Assembly (NCBI GenBank): GCA_044224705.1
Contig: JBGAJY010000001.1
Coordinates: 89,931-153,930 of the forward strand
From: M3007 sp044224705
Lineage (GTDB): Bacteria; Bacteroidota; Bacteroidia; Chitinophagales; Saprospiraceae
Direction of reading: 5' to 3'
DNA length: 64,000 nucleotides
Below are positions 25,610 through 35,990 of the stretch, piece by piece. A program made the translations under genes and the position numbers. The first letter of the stretch is position 1, and every line of letters starts with the position of its first letter. Under the pieces are notes generated by a model. That model was not told where the DNA came from. It saw nothing but the letters and a program-made list of their open reading frames with translations, and did not search any database.

Positions 25610-28150
25610 TCAGAAAGCGCTCACGGAAACGAGCCCTACGACAGCCACAGATTCTCCGTCCCATTTGGCTACGAAAGCGTAGTCGCCTGTGGGCGAAACA
25701 GCAAGCCCTTGCGGTTGATTGACCACATCGATGTCGGGAGGTACGACTTTAAAAGTCGGCCCGTCCCCGATTTCAATCACCGACACCGATCTGCCAACGC
25801 TATTGCTCACATAAACATGATTACCACCGGGATCCACCCCAACGCCCGAAGGTTGTCCTCCGACATTGATTGTCGACAGCACCTTAAATGGCGGCCCGCT
25901 TCTTACATCGATCGCCGACACGGTGTTGTCAATGACATTAGCCACAAAAGCAAAGTCCCCTTTTGGAGAAAAAGCAACGGCGATAGGTTGTGTCCCGACG
26001 CCAATGGTCGTCGGCAGAACGTTGAAGGGCGGTCCGTTTCTTATATCGATCACCGATACCGAGTGATCAATATAGTTGGGGACGAAAACATAATCGCCTT
26101 TTGGAGAGACCGCAATGGATTGAGGCTGTTTTCCAACACCGATTGTTGAAAGGACTGAAAAAGGCGGCCCGTTTCCCACATCGATGACAGACACGGTATT
26201 GTCTTGTGAATTAGAGACAAAAGCGTAGTCGCCTTTCGGAGAAAATGCAAGTCCCCAGGGTTGATTTCCAACGCCGATTGCCTGCGGCAAAACCTTGAAA
26301 GGGGGACCGTTTCCTACATCGATGACGGATAAATTGGCCCCGTACAAATTGCCCGTAAAAGCAAAGTCGCCTTTGGGCGATACCGCAATGGAGTACGGCT
26401 GATTGCCAACGTTGATTTCCGGCGCCACGACCGTAAAAGGCGGCCCGTTTCCTGTGTCGATGGCTGACACAAAATCGTTATCGGAGTTGGCCACAAAAAC
26501 ATAATCGCCCTTCGGAGAAGCGGCTATACAGGCGGCACTCTCCCCCGCCCCGTCAATACCTGGGAAACTCCCGAACTTTTGAACTTGAAACATGCATGGC
26601 CCGCTGTTCTCGCCCGGCCCGGCCCCGTTGGCGATCAGAGCGTAATAGGGATTGTTGAGCAAGGGCTGCCCCGATGGAAGCGGGATGGCTACCGACCCGT
26701 TCGCGTCGTATTTTGTGGAAAAAATTGTGACCCCCATGGCGCCCTCGGTTTTCCATCTCAAAAGCATCTTGCCATCCATTGACAGTTCACCGGTATAAGC
26801 GGTAACGATGGGGGGAAAATCGAACTCGATGATCTGTTGCAGATCATTTATAGGGTTGTTGTTCACATCATAAGCCCGGCAGGTGATCAACAGGCTCCCG
26901 CTCAGTTCGACGCCCTGAAATTTGAGCACGTACTGGCCGTATTGTAGCGGCGGCTGCGGGCTGGGATACGATAGGGGAACGTCCGGGATGTTCGGCGTGA
27001 CCGTGGAGCTGCTTTCCAGGACAATTTTCGACACCCCGGTCATACGCCAAAACAATGGAATGCTGACCTCCTGCGACATGCTGTGGATCGAGATTTTAGT
27101 GACCTGGCTGGAAAAACGGATCAGTCCGGGCGCGGGAAGGTACTCCTTCGAAATCGGCACGATGAACAACCTGTCGTTGTACGAGGTGCGGTCGTCTTTT
27201 TGAAATCCGGTAAACAGTACGGACATCAGCGTAACGCCGGGCAACTGCGAAATGACCTCGTCGAATTCAAATTGAATGGCGGCCGAATCGCCCGTTCCGA
27301 TCAGTTTGCTGTTCGTCTGATCCGGTTGCAGCACCCAGACCGGGTCGGTGGGTTTGGCAGTAGAATCCGGATTGGTCACCGCCCAGTCGTTGCCTTCCGA
27401 GATGGCTTCCTTGCCCTTGATGTTCCAGGCCGAGCCGGCTTGCGGGGCGTTTTTGTCGGCGTCGGGAGCCAGGGCGCCGGCTGTGGAGCCGTACACGAAA
27501 GAAACTTTTATGTCAGGATTGCCACGATGCCCGGGGGTACCCGTAAACAGCGCCTCCTTGCCCATGTTGACCACGTTCAGCAAAAGCTTGTTGGTGACCG
27601 GATCGTTGCCCGGCTGCGGAACGTAAATGATGCCGCCATCGGCGAGGCCTACTGCAATATCGAGATCGGCCTTGCCTGGTGAAAGTGCGGCGATCAGGCC
27701 CAGGGGCATTTTCAACCGCGCAGGAATGTTGCTGCCCGAGAAGCCGGAGAAGCTGATTTGTAAAAAACCGGCCGCCGCCTGCGTCAGGCTGCTTTGCACG
27801 CCGGTGATCTGAAAGGCGAGGGCATTGGCCTCGCCCTGGCCCCAGATCGCGGGCGAGCCGGCCGTGTAGGCGAGGTCCAGAGAGTATTGCTTCGGCGTGA
27901 GGGCCCAGCCCGGCAGGTCGATCTTGCAGGCGACCAGGTTGACGTCCAAAGACAGGAAAAAGATATCCAGCGCCGCGCCGCCCTTCAAGGCGAGGTCGCT
28001 GCCCGTGGCGTTCACCAGCCTGACGTTCAGCGCGGCGGCCTCTCCCAGATAAAATACCGGCTGGTTGGCGGCCGGCTTCGAGTCCGGATTGAGCACGCTC
28101 AGACAAATTGAGTCGGCGCAGGTGGCGGAATTTTTTACCGGTTTGCTCAT
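25610..28150 (-). CDS. Propeller protein C
   Basis: 846 residues, intact and in the A-like subgroup (KNSATCADSICLSVLNPDSKPAANQPVF). Seven regular blades, for example GVGNQPWGLAFSPKGDYAFV followed by NTVSVIDVGNGPPF; ends VSVSAF. Start at ATG 28150. It follows the D gene by 137 bases that contain a large inverted repeat, the widest gap between paralogues apart from the cluster ends. No signal peptide. Confidence 0.8.
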   Translation of the reverse strand: MSKPVKNSATCADSICLSVLNPDSKPAANQPVFYLGEAAALNVRLVNATGSDLALKGGAALDIFFLSLDVNLVACKIDLPGWALTPKQYSLDLAYTAGSPAIWGQGEANALAFQITGVQSSLTQAAAGFLQISFSGFSGSNIPARLKMPLGLIAALSPGKADLDIAVGLADGGIIYVPQPGNDPVTNKLLLNVVNMGKEALFTGTPGHRGNPDIKVSFVYGSTAGALAPDADKNAPQAGSAWNIKGKEAISEGNDWAVTNPDSTAKPTDPVWVLQPDQTNSKLIGTGDSAAIQFEFDEVISQLPGVTLMSVLFTGFQKDDRTSYNDRLFIVPISKEYLPAPGLIRFSSQVTKISIHSMSQEVSIPLFWRMTGVSKIVLESSSTVTPNIPDVPLSYPSPQPPLQYGQYVLKFQGVELSGSLLITCRAYDVNNNPINDLQQIIEFDFPPIVTAYTGELSMDGKMLLRWKTEGAMGVTIFSTKYDANGSVAIPLPSGQPLLNNPYYALIANGAGPGENSGPCMFQVQKFGSFPGIDGAGESAACIAASPKGDYVFVANSDNDFVSAIDTGNGPPFTVVAPEINVGNQPYSIAVSPKGDFAFTGNLYGANLSVIDVGNGPPFKVLPQAIGVGNQPWGLAFSPKGDYAFVSNSQDNTVSVIDVGNGPPFSVLSTIGVGKQPQSIAVSPKGDYVFVPNYIDHSVSVIDIRNGPPFNVLPTTIGVGTQPIAVAFSPKGDFAFVANVIDNTVSAIDVRSGPPFKVLSTINVGGQPSGVGVDPGGNHVYVSNSVGRSVSVIEIGDGPTFKVVPPDIDVVNQPQGLAVSPTGDYAFVAKWDGESVAVVGLVSVSAF

Positions 28151-28199
28151 GTTCGGACGGGTGTTTTTTATGAGGCGGTTGGAGGGTTGTTCCTGTGTC

Positions 28200-28291
28200 C
28201 TGATTTTTCACCGCGAAGGCGCCGAGTCACAAAGCAGGCGCAGCGAATTTCTTTGCGTCTTGGCGACTTTGCGGTGCAAAAGAAAAATCAG
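28200..28291. repeat. Long imperfect inverted repeat between paralogues C and D
   Basis: ctgatttttcaccgc at the left pairs with gcggtg...gaaaaatcag on the right, with further pairing of gaaggcgcc and ggcgactt. Its core resembles the widespread bacterial repeat built from (ca)ccgc...aaag...gcggtg units. It separates two genes of the block and could act as a terminator or a mobile-repeat scar. Confidence 0.6.
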
Positions 28292-30804
28292 AAAGCGCTC
28301 ACGGAACTCGGTTGTACAATAGTGAGCGTTGCATTTGCGTCGTGTGTGATAAAAAGGGTTCCATCTTTGGAAAAAGCCATATTTAAAACCTTGCCATTGG
28401 AGTCGGACAGCGTTTGAACAGTCTTAAAAGACGGATCGCTGCTAATCTGCATCACCTCGATAACCCCGTCGTGAGCCGTAAAAAGAAAACGCCCGTCGGG
28501 AGAAATCGCCAGGCTATCGCATGGGCCTTGCAGGATCGTTTCGATCTGAAACGGAGGGTTTCCGTTGATGTCGACCACGTAAATACCATCAGCATCCTGT
28601 ATAAAAACCTTTTTGCAGCCTGCTCCTACTTTCAGGTCAATCGGAGAAAAAGAACTGGGAGGTATCAAAGTTTGCACGACCCGAAAAGGAGGGCCGTTTT
28701 TGATGGAGATCACCGAAAACGAACTTTCACTGGTAGAAATATTTGCCGTAAAAAGGTATTGACCGTCAGGAGAGCACCCAAGGCCCCGCAAGTCAGACCC
28801 GGCGCCGGTGATCGGCTCAAGTATGGCAAAAGGCGGCGTGCTGTCGGTTTGAACGACGCCTATCTCTCCGGAATTTCCGCCCGTCGCGAAAACATAGCGC
28901 TCATCATTTGAAACGGCGATATACCCATAGGCGAATTGGTCGCCAAGTTGAACCGTCGCCACAACCGGGAAATTGGGTGCATTGCTGAGGTCGATTACCG
29001 ACAGGATACCGGACATCAGGCCCGAAGCAAACAAATGCCGCCCTTGCGGCGCAGTCGCCAAATCTCCGGGATATGGGCCAACCGGGATCGGCGAAGCCAG
29101 GGCCCGGTACGGCGGAGTGGCTTCAACAACGCTGATGCTGCTTCCGTTAAAGATCGACGCAAATACATACTTGCCATTCGGAGAAACCGCCAGCCCCTCC
29201 CCCCAACCCGGCACCTCGACCGGATTGCCGTAAAGGCTGAACGCAGTGCTTTTTGAAAAAATACAAGGGTCACTATTCTCATTCGGTCCGTTCGCAATCA
29301 AGGCGTAATAGGCATTGTTCAGCAAAGGCGCCGAAGGCGCGGGCGAAATCACCGTGTGCCCGTTCGCCGCATACACATTGGAAAAAATCGTCACCGCCGT
29401 GGCGCCCTCCGTCGTCCATTGCAGCAGCAAACTGCCGTCCAACTGAATTTCCCCCGTGTAGGCCGTCACCACCGGCGGGAAATTGATGTCGACCGTTTGC
29501 TGCAAATCGTTCAAAAAATTGTCGTTCGCATCGTAGGCCGAGCAGGTGATCAGCAGGCTGCCACTGTGCGCAACACCCTGAAAATCCAGTGCGTACTGAC
29601 CAAATTGCAAGGCCGGCTGCGGACTTGGATAAGGAATGTGCACGTCCGGAAGATTCAAGCCGGGAATGTCGTCCGAGTAAAAACTCAGCTTCACTTTCGA
29701 CACGCCCGTCATGCTCCACTGCAGCGGAAATTGTACCGGCTGACTCGAACGGCTGATCGTAACCTTGCTCACGGTACTGGAAAAACGGATCAGCCCAGGG
29801 GAGGGCAAAGTTTGTTTTTCAATCGCCAGCACGAACAACTGGTCGTTATAGAGCGTGTTGTCGTCTTTTTTGAAGCCCGACAATTGCACGTACATGAGCG
29901 TCACGCCGGGCTGCGTCTGCGAAATGATCTGGTCAAACTCAAACTGCACGGCGGCCGAATCCCCCGTGCCGATCAGCCGGCTGTTGGTCGGTGCGGGCGT
30001 CAGCAGCCACACCGGGTCGGTGGCCGCGCCCGAGGCGCTGGGATTCGTCACCGCCCAGTCGTTGCCCTGGCCGGCGCTCACCTTGCCGCTGATGTTCCAG
30101 GCCGAACCGCTTTGCGGGGCGCTTTTGTCCGCATCGGGAGCCAGCGCGCCAGGTGTTGTGCCGTACACGAAGGATACCGCGATTTGCGGTTGGCCCTGCT
30201 GCCCCGGCGTGCCCGAAAACAGCGGCTGCGCGCCCTGGTTGATCACGTTCAGCAGCAGCCGGTTGGTGACCAGGCTGCCGTTCGGCTGCGACACGTAAAT
30301 GATCCCGCCGTCGGCGAGGTCCAGCGAAAGGTCCAGCGATGCGTTGCCGGGTTTCGGCGCGGCCATCAGGTTCAGGGGCGTTTTGAGGCGGCCGGGCACG
30401 TTTTGACCCGTCAGGCCCGAAAAATTGATTTGGAAAAAACCCGCCGTGGCCTGCGTCAGGCTGCTTTGCACGCCGCTGATCTGGAACTGGAGGGCGTTGA
30501 AGTCGCCCTGGCCCCACTGGCTTGCGCCGCCGGTGTAGGTCAGCGTGAGCGAATAAGCGCCGGAGCTGAACGTCCAGCCCGGCAGGTCGATGCGGCATGC
30601 GGAGAGACCGACATTCAGGCTGAGGAAGAAAATATCCAGTTTGGCGCCCTGCAGGGCGATGTCGGCGCCCGTGGCGTTCACGAGTTTGATGTCCAGCACG
30701 GCCGACTGGCCAAGGTAAAAATCGGCCTGGTGCGTGGCGTCGTTTTGCACGCTCAGACAGATCGTATCGACGCAGGTGGCGGAATCTTTAACGAGTTTGC
30801 TCAT
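28288..30804 (-). CDS. Propeller protein D
   Basis: 838 residues, intact. N-module in the D/E/F subgroup (KDSATCVDTICLSVQNDATHQADF, with ALQGAKLDIFFLSL). The seven-blade propeller (FASIFNGSSISVV, FATGGNSGEIGVVQ) is more divergent than those of A to C. It ends SSVSAF. No signal peptide. About 36 bases separate it from E. Confidence 0.8.
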   Translation of the reverse strand: MSKLVKDSATCVDTICLSVQNDATHQADFYLGQSAVLDIKLVNATGADIALQGAKLDIFFLSLNVGLSACRIDLPGWTFSSGAYSLTLTYTGGASQWGQGDFNALQFQISGVQSSLTQATAGFFQINFSGLTGQNVPGRLKTPLNLMAAPKPGNASLDLSLDLADGGIIYVSQPNGSLVTNRLLLNVINQGAQPLFSGTPGQQGQPQIAVSFVYGTTPGALAPDADKSAPQSGSAWNISGKVSAGQGNDWAVTNPSASGAATDPVWLLTPAPTNSRLIGTGDSAAVQFEFDQIISQTQPGVTLMYVQLSGFKKDDNTLYNDQLFVLAIEKQTLPSPGLIRFSSTVSKVTISRSSQPVQFPLQWSMTGVSKVKLSFYSDDIPGLNLPDVHIPYPSPQPALQFGQYALDFQGVAHSGSLLITCSAYDANDNFLNDLQQTVDINFPPVVTAYTGEIQLDGSLLLQWTTEGATAVTIFSNVYAANGHTVISPAPSAPLLNNAYYALIANGPNENSDPCIFSKSTAFSLYGNPVEVPGWGEGLAVSPNGKYVFASIFNGSSISVVEATPPYRALASPIPVGPYPGDLATAPQGRHLFASGLMSGILSVIDLSNAPNFPVVATVQLGDQFAYGYIAVSNDERYVFATGGNSGEIGVVQTDSTPPFAILEPITGAGSDLRGLGCSPDGQYLFTANISTSESSFSVISIKNGPPFRVVQTLIPPSSFSPIDLKVGAGCKKVFIQDADGIYVVDINGNPPFQIETILQGPCDSLAISPDGRFLFTAHDGVIEVMQISSDPSFKTVQTLSDSNGKVLNMAFSKDGTLFITHDANATLTIVQPSSVSAF

Positions 30805-30840
30805 GCTCGGACAGGTGTTTTCGAATCAGTTTTAAAAAAA

Positions 30841-32883
30841 TCAAAACGCGCTCACGGAACTCGGTCGCGCTACGTAAAGCCCGACATTATTCGGCGTGTT
30901 CGTATTAGCCAGGAAAAAATACAAGGCATCGTCGCCGGCATAGGAACCCGCCAGCGCGGTAGCCGTGTCGCCCTGGTCGGCGATGGTTTGCACGATCTGA
31001 AAAGGCGGCGTACCTGCAACATCGATTTCCTTTACGTCGTTCGGGCCGACCCCGAAAAGGCGTTGCCCATCGGGCGAAAGGGCCAGGCTCTCGGCATTGG
31101 CCGGAATCGTTTGCGTGTTTTGAAAAGGCGGATCCCCGCTGACATCGAGCATCAGCACAGTGAATTGGGAAGGCGCCAGGCTGTTGCTGAAAAACACCTG
31201 TTCGCCCCCCGGCACGGAGGCCATGGCCATCGGGTAAAAACTCTCCGGGGTAAATGTCTGCACCAGGCTAAAATTCGGGGCATTCTGAATATCAATCACA
31301 TAGACGGCGTGATTTCCCAGGTTGGCAACGAGCAGGTACCGGCCGGCGGCGGACAAGCCCATACCGCAATTGTTCGAGCCCACCCCGCCGATCGGGTCGA
31401 GTATCCTGAAAGGCGGATTGCTGTCGATCTGGATGACGGTCAGCGCGCTTGAATTTTGATCTCCCAGAAAAATAAATCGCTCGTCCGGCGAAACCTGAAA
31501 AGTGCCGTCGGAGGAAAAATTACTGTCCAGTTGCACCGTTTGCAAAATTGGGAATGAGGGCGCTTTGGACGTGTCAATCACCGACATGACCGTCTGTTGC
31601 TGCCCTGCCAAAACAAATAGATACTGCCTCCGCTTCGCAATTCCCAAGGCGCACGGAGTATCGCCCACGGGTATCGTTTCAGACAACAGCTGGTAAGGCG
31701 GATTTGCATTCACCTGCACCACCCATAGATTGCTGTCGTTGATATTTGTTGCAAAAACATAGTTTCCGTCCGGAGAAACAATGGCGCCGTAAGCCCCGGT
31801 CAATGCAACTGCCGTATCCAGCCAGGCAAACTTTTTACCTTTTGAAAAAACAACCGGCTGGCTGTTCTCATTGGGCCCGTTGGCGGTCAGGGCGTAATAA
31901 ACATTGTTCAGCAAAGGCGGCGCTGGGGCGGGCGAAATCACCGCCTGCCCGTTTGACGCATAGAGATTGGATAAAATCGTCACTGCCGTGGCGCCTTCGG
32001 TGGTCCATTGCAGCAGCAAACTGCCGTCCAACTGAATTTCGCCCGTGTAGGAGGTCACCACCGGCGGAAAATCGATGTTGACCGTCTGCTGCAGGTCGTT
32101 CAGAAAATTGTCGTTCGCATCGTAGGCCGAGCAGGTGATCAGCAGGCTGCCACTGTGCGCAACACCCTGAAAATCCAGTGCGTATTGACCAAATTGCAAG
32201 GCCGGTTGCGGACTTGGATAAGGAATATGCACGTCCGGAAGAGTCAAGCCGGGAATGTCGTCCGAGTAAAAACTCAGCTTCACTTTCGACACGCCCGTCA
32301 TGCTCCATTGCAGCGGAAATTGCACCTGCTGACTCGAACGGCTGATCGACACCTCGCTCACCATACTGGAAAACCGGATCAGGCCGGGCGACGGCAAAGG
32401 CTCTTTGGTAATCGCCAGCACGAACAACTGGTCGTTGTAGAGCGTGTTGTCGTCTTTTTTGAAGCCCGACAATTGCACGTACATGAGCGTCACGCCGGGC
32501 TGCGTCTGCGAAATGATCTGGTCAAATTCAAACTGCACGACGGCATGCTGGCCCGTGCCGATCAGCGGGCTGTTGGTCGGTGAGGGCGTCAGCAGCCACA
32601 CCGGGTCGGTGGCCGCGCCCGAGGCGCTGGGATTCGTCACCGCCCAGTCGTTGCCCTGGCCGGCGCTCACCTTGCCGCTGATGTTCCAGGCCGAACCGCT
32701 TTGCGGGGCGCTTTTGTCCGCATCGGGAGCCAGCGCGCCAGGTGTTGTGCCGTACACGAAGGATACCGCGATTTGCGGTTGGCCCTGCTGCCCCGCCGTG
32801 CCCGAAAACAGCGGTTGCGCGCCCTGATTGATCACGTTCAACAGCAGCCGGTTGGTGACCAGGCTGCCGTTCGGCTGCGACAC
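30841..32883 (-). CDS. Propeller protein E, main open part
   Basis: 680 residues of the E gene, from a GTG-type start near residue 175 of the family alignment (VSQPNGSLVTNRLLLN) to the SVSAF end. Nearly identical to D in the N-module up to LPSPGLIRFSS but with a different propeller (YVFATNINDSNLWVVQV). The missing front part continues upstream in other frames; see the adjacent pseudogene entry. Confidence 0.6.
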   Translation of the reverse strand: MSQPNGSLVTNRLLLNVINQGAQPLFSGTAGQQGQPQIAVSFVYGTTPGALAPDADKSAPQSGSAWNISGKVSAGQGNDWAVTNPSASGAATDPVWLLTPSPTNSPLIGTGQHAVVQFEFDQIISQTQPGVTLMYVQLSGFKKDDNTLYNDQLFVLAITKEPLPSPGLIRFSSMVSEVSISRSSQQVQFPLQWSMTGVSKVKLSFYSDDIPGLTLPDVHIPYPSPQPALQFGQYALDFQGVAHSGSLLITCSAYDANDNFLNDLQQTVNIDFPPVVTSYTGEIQLDGSLLLQWTTEGATAVTILSNLYASNGQAVISPAPAPPLLNNVYYALTANGPNENSQPVVFSKGKKFAWLDTAVALTGAYGAIVSPDGNYVFATNINDSNLWVVQVNANPPYQLLSETIPVGDTPCALGIAKRRQYLFVLAGQQQTVMSVIDTSKAPSFPILQTVQLDSNFSSDGTFQVSPDERFIFLGDQNSSALTVIQIDSNPPFRILDPIGGVGSNNCGMGLSAAGRYLLVANLGNHAVYVIDIQNAPNFSLVQTFTPESFYPMAMASVPGGEQVFFSNSLAPSQFTVLMLDVSGDPPFQNTQTIPANAESLALSPDGQRLFGVGPNDVKEIDVAGTPPFQIVQTIADQGDTATALAGSYAGDDALYFFLANTNTPNNVGLYVARPSSVSAF

Positions 32884-33389
32884 GTAAATGATCCCGCCGT
32901 CGGCGAGGTCCAGCGAAAGGAATCAGCGATGCGTTGCCGGTTTCGGCGCGGCCATCAGGTTCAGCGGCGTTTTGAGGCGGCCGGGTACGTTTTGACCCGA
33001 CAGGCCCGAAAAATTGACCTGGAAAAAACCCGCCGTGGCCTGCGTCAGGCTGCTTTGCACGCCGCTGATCTGGAACTGGAGGGCGTTGAAGTCGCCCTGG
33101 CCCACTGGCTTGCGCCGCCGTGTAGGTCAGCGTGAGCGAATAGGCGCCGGCGCTGAACGTCCAGCCCGGCAGGTCGATGCGGCATGCGGAGAGACCGACA
33201 TTGAGGCTGAGGAAGAAAATATCCAGTTTGACGCCTTGCAGGGCGATGTCGGCGCCCGTAGCGTTCACGAGTTTGATGTCCAGCGCGGCCGACTGGCAAG
33301 GTAAAATCGGCCTGGTGCGTGGCGTCGTTCTGCACGCTCAAACAGATCGTATCGACGCAGGTGGCGGAATTTTTAATTGTTTTGCTCAT
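32884..33389 (-). pseudogene. Propeller protein E, frameshifted N-terminal part
   Basis: Starts ATG 33389 (KNSATCVDTICLSVQNDATHQADF) and matches D closely at DNA level, but carries about six single-base differences that break the frame, mostly in homopolymers (for example taaaatcgg against taaaaatcgg, ggccc against ggcccc). Either the gene is decaying or the assembly has errors here. Confidence 0.6.
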
Positions 33390-33405
33390 GTTTTTGGCAA
33401 ATATT

Positions 33406-33615
33406 TTAAGAATTGAAAGCGCTTACGGATAAGAGTCCTATGACGGCCACATTGTCGTCGTTCCATTTGCATACCAAAACATATTCGCCATTCGGAGAAA
33501 CGGCAATGTCCTGAATCACGTTTCCAACAGGGATCGCGGGCGACAGGGTAATAAAAGGCGGTCCACTTCTTATATCAATGACCGTCGACACCGTGTCGTC
33601 CAAATAATTGGCCAT
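33406..33615 (-). pseudogene. Propeller protein F, frameshifted C-terminal end
   Basis: The frame MANYLDDTVSTVIDIRSG... ending VSVSAFNS is the last propeller part of F. It is separated from the main F frame by indels near 33575-33690 (for example ttaaaggcgg against ttaaaaggcgg and ccgtcgg against ccgtccgg in the G copy). The G copy is open here, so F is the one broken in this stretch. Confidence 0.65.
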
Positions 33616-35974
33616 ATAAACAAATTCGCCGTCGGAGAAGCGGCAATACGCCCGGGGCGACCTGCAACAGGGATCGCCGGCGACACGACCTTAAAGGCGG
33701 CCCGTTTCTGATGTCAATCACGGTAACGCTGTTGACGTTGGTGTTGCCATCGGAGTTGGCAACAAAAACATGGTCATCTTTCGGCGAGACAGCAATGCTG
33801 CCAGGATCGCATCCAGCGTCGATCGCCGGCGACAGAACCTTGAATGGAGGCCCGTTTCTAATATCAATTACTGAAACGGTGGAGTCATTGGTAACAAAAA
33901 CATAATCACCTTTCGGCGACATCGCAATTTTTGTGGATCCAGATCCAACAGGGATCGCCGGCGACAGGACGGCAAAAGGCGGCCCGTTTTTTACGTCAAT
34001 CACCGATACGGTGGAGTCATTGGGAGTACATACAAAGACATAGTCGCCTTTCGGAGAAACTGCAATCCCCATAGGACAGCCTCCAACACGGATCGCCGGC
34101 GAAAGCACCTTAAAAGGGGGCCCATTTCCTATATCGAACACGGAAACAGTATTGGCATCGGGGTTGGTAACAAACAGATAATCACCATCCGAAGAGACCG
34201 CAATGGAGCTAAAATCAGTTTCAACACCGATCGCCGGCGACAGCACATTGAAAGACAACCCACTTCCCGTTTTTATCACCGACACCTTATCCGGAGCAAT
34301 ACCTACGAAAACATGGTCGCCTTTCGGAGAAATTACAACATTAGTAGCAGGTCGTCCGACACCGGCGATGCTTCCGAAACTTCCAAACTTTGGAAACTTA
34401 AAAAGACAGGCAGCGCTGTCCTTGCGAGGGCCTTTTGCGACCAGGCTATAATAGTCGTTGTTGAGTAACGGAAACTCAGGGTTATCGATAGTCGTCCCAA
34501 CATTCGGTCCGTATATCATGCCGGTTCCTTTGAGCATCACGGAAGTGGCGCCGTCGGTCGTCCATTGTAGTTTCAGACTGCCATCCGCCTGAACCTCGCC
34601 GGTGTAAGCCGTTACGAGCGGCGGAAAATCAAGGTCCACCGTAAATTGAAGGACGCTCAGGCTGTTTTGCGGCAGCGGGGTGTCGCAATCGTTCGCATCA
34701 TTATAGGCCTTACAAGTGACGAGCAGGCTTCCTGCGTTTGCAATACCCTGAAATTCAAGCGTGTATTGACCGTACTGCAGGGCGGGTTGCACGCCCAGGT
34801 AAGAGATGCACTTGTCCTGAATGTTCAGCCCCGGCATGTCGTCCGAGTGAAAATGCAGATTGATTTTCGAGACGCCCGTCATACACCATTTCAAGGGAAT
34901 ACGCACTTTCTGAGACGAACTATGGACTTCAACTTCATTGATCTCGCTGGAAAAACGGATCAAACCGGGCAGAGGCAGGTTCTCTTTTGTGACCGGCAGT
35001 ACAAACAGTTGATCATTGTACAGCGTGTTATCGTCTTTTTTGAAACCCGACAGTTGCACGTACATCAGCGTCACGCCGGGCTGTGTCTGCGAAATGATCT
35101 GGTCAAACTCAAACTGCACGGCGGCCGAATCCCCCGTGCCGATCAGCCGGCTGTTGGTCGGTGCGGGCGTCAGCAGCCACACCGGGTCGGTGGCCGAGCC
35201 CGAGGCGCTGGGATTCGTCACCGCCCAGTCGTTGCCCTGGCCGGCGCTCACCTTGCCGCTGATGTCCCAGGCCGAGCCGCTTTGGGGAGCGTTTTTGTCC
35301 GCGTCGGGGGCCAGCGCGCCGGGTGTTGTGCCGTACACGAAGGACACCGCGATTTGTGGCTGGCCCTGCTGCCCCGGCGTGCCCGAAAACAGCGGTTGCG
35401 CGCCCTGGTTGATCACGTTCAGCACCAGCCGGTTCGTGACCAGGCTGCCGCTGGGCTGCGACACGTAAATGATCCCGCCGTCGGCGAGGCCCAGTGAAAG
35501 GTCCAGCGATGCGTTGCCGGGTTGAGGGGCGGCTATGAGGTTCAGCGGCGTTTTGAGGCGGCCGGGCAGGTTTTGGCCCGACAGGTCGGAAAAATTGACC
35601 TGGAAAAAGCCGGCCGTGGCCTGCGTCAGGCTGCTTTGCACACCGCTGATCTGGAATTGCAGGGCGTTGAAATCGCCCTGGTCCCACTCGGCCGCCGCGC
35701 CGGAGTACTTCAGCGTGAGCGAATAGGCGCCCGCGCTGAACGTCCAGCCCGGGAGGTCGATGCGACAGCCAGGCAGGCCGACATTCAGGCTAAGGAAAAA
35801 AATATCCAGTTTGGCGCCCTGCAGGGCGATGTCGGCGCCCGTGGCGTTCACGAGTTTGATGTCCAGCACGGCCGACTGGCCAAGGTAAAAATCGGCCTGG
35901 TGCGTGGCGTCGTTCTGCACGCTCAAGCAGATCGTATCGACGCAGGTGGCGGAATTTTTAATTGTTTTGCTCAT
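33575..35974 (-). CDS. Propeller protein F, main open part
   Basis: 799 residues: N-module (KNSATCVDTICLSVQNDATHQADF), linker (LPLPGLIRFSSEINEVEVH) and most of the propeller, then an aberrant tail ending RHGVDGH caused by a frameshift. The natural end lies at 33406 (see fragment). N-module matches D/E for the first about 330 residues, then diverges. No signal peptide. Confidence 0.7.
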   Translation of the reverse strand: MSKTIKNSATCVDTICLSVQNDATHQADFYLGQSAVLDIKLVNATGADIALQGAKLDIFFLSLNVGLPGCRIDLPGWTFSAGAYSLTLKYSGAAAEWDQGDFNALQFQISGVQSSLTQATAGFFQVNFSDLSGQNLPGRLKTPLNLIAAPQPGNASLDLSLGLADGGIIYVSQPSGSLVTNRLVLNVINQGAQPLFSGTPGQQGQPQIAVSFVYGTTPGALAPDADKNAPQSGSAWDISGKVSAGQGNDWAVTNPSASGSATDPVWLLTPAPTNSRLIGTGDSAAVQFEFDQIISQTQPGVTLMYVQLSGFKKDDNTLYNDQLFVLPVTKENLPLPGLIRFSSEINEVEVHSSSQKVRIPLKWCMTGVSKINLHFHSDDMPGLNIQDKCISYLGVQPALQYGQYTLEFQGIANAGSLLVTCKAYNDANDCDTPLPQNSLSVLQFTVDLDFPPLVTAYTGEVQADGSLKLQWTTDGATSVMLKGTGMIYGPNVGTTIDNPEFPLLNNDYYSLVAKGPRKDSAACLFKFPKFGSFGSIAGVGRPATNVVISPKGDHVFVGIAPDKVSVIKTGSGLSFNVLSPAIGVETDFSSIAVSSDGDYLFVTNPDANTVSVFDIGNGPPFKVLSPAIRVGGCPMGIAVSPKGDYVFVCTPNDSTVSVIDVKNGPPFAVLSPAIPVGSGSTKIAMSPKGDYVFVTNDSTVSVIDIRNGPPFKVLSPAIDAGCDPGSIAVSPKDDHVFVANSDGNTNVNSVTVIDIRNGPPLRSCRRRSLLQVAPGVLPLLRRRICLYGQLFGRHGVDGH

Positions 35975-35990
35975 GTTTTTGGCAAATATT

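Noticed and set aside
24020..26149. Long plus-strand frames across the propeller array (also near 29356-31452)
   Set aside because: They recur in every paralogue as mirror images and end with them, so they come from codon bias, not separate genes.
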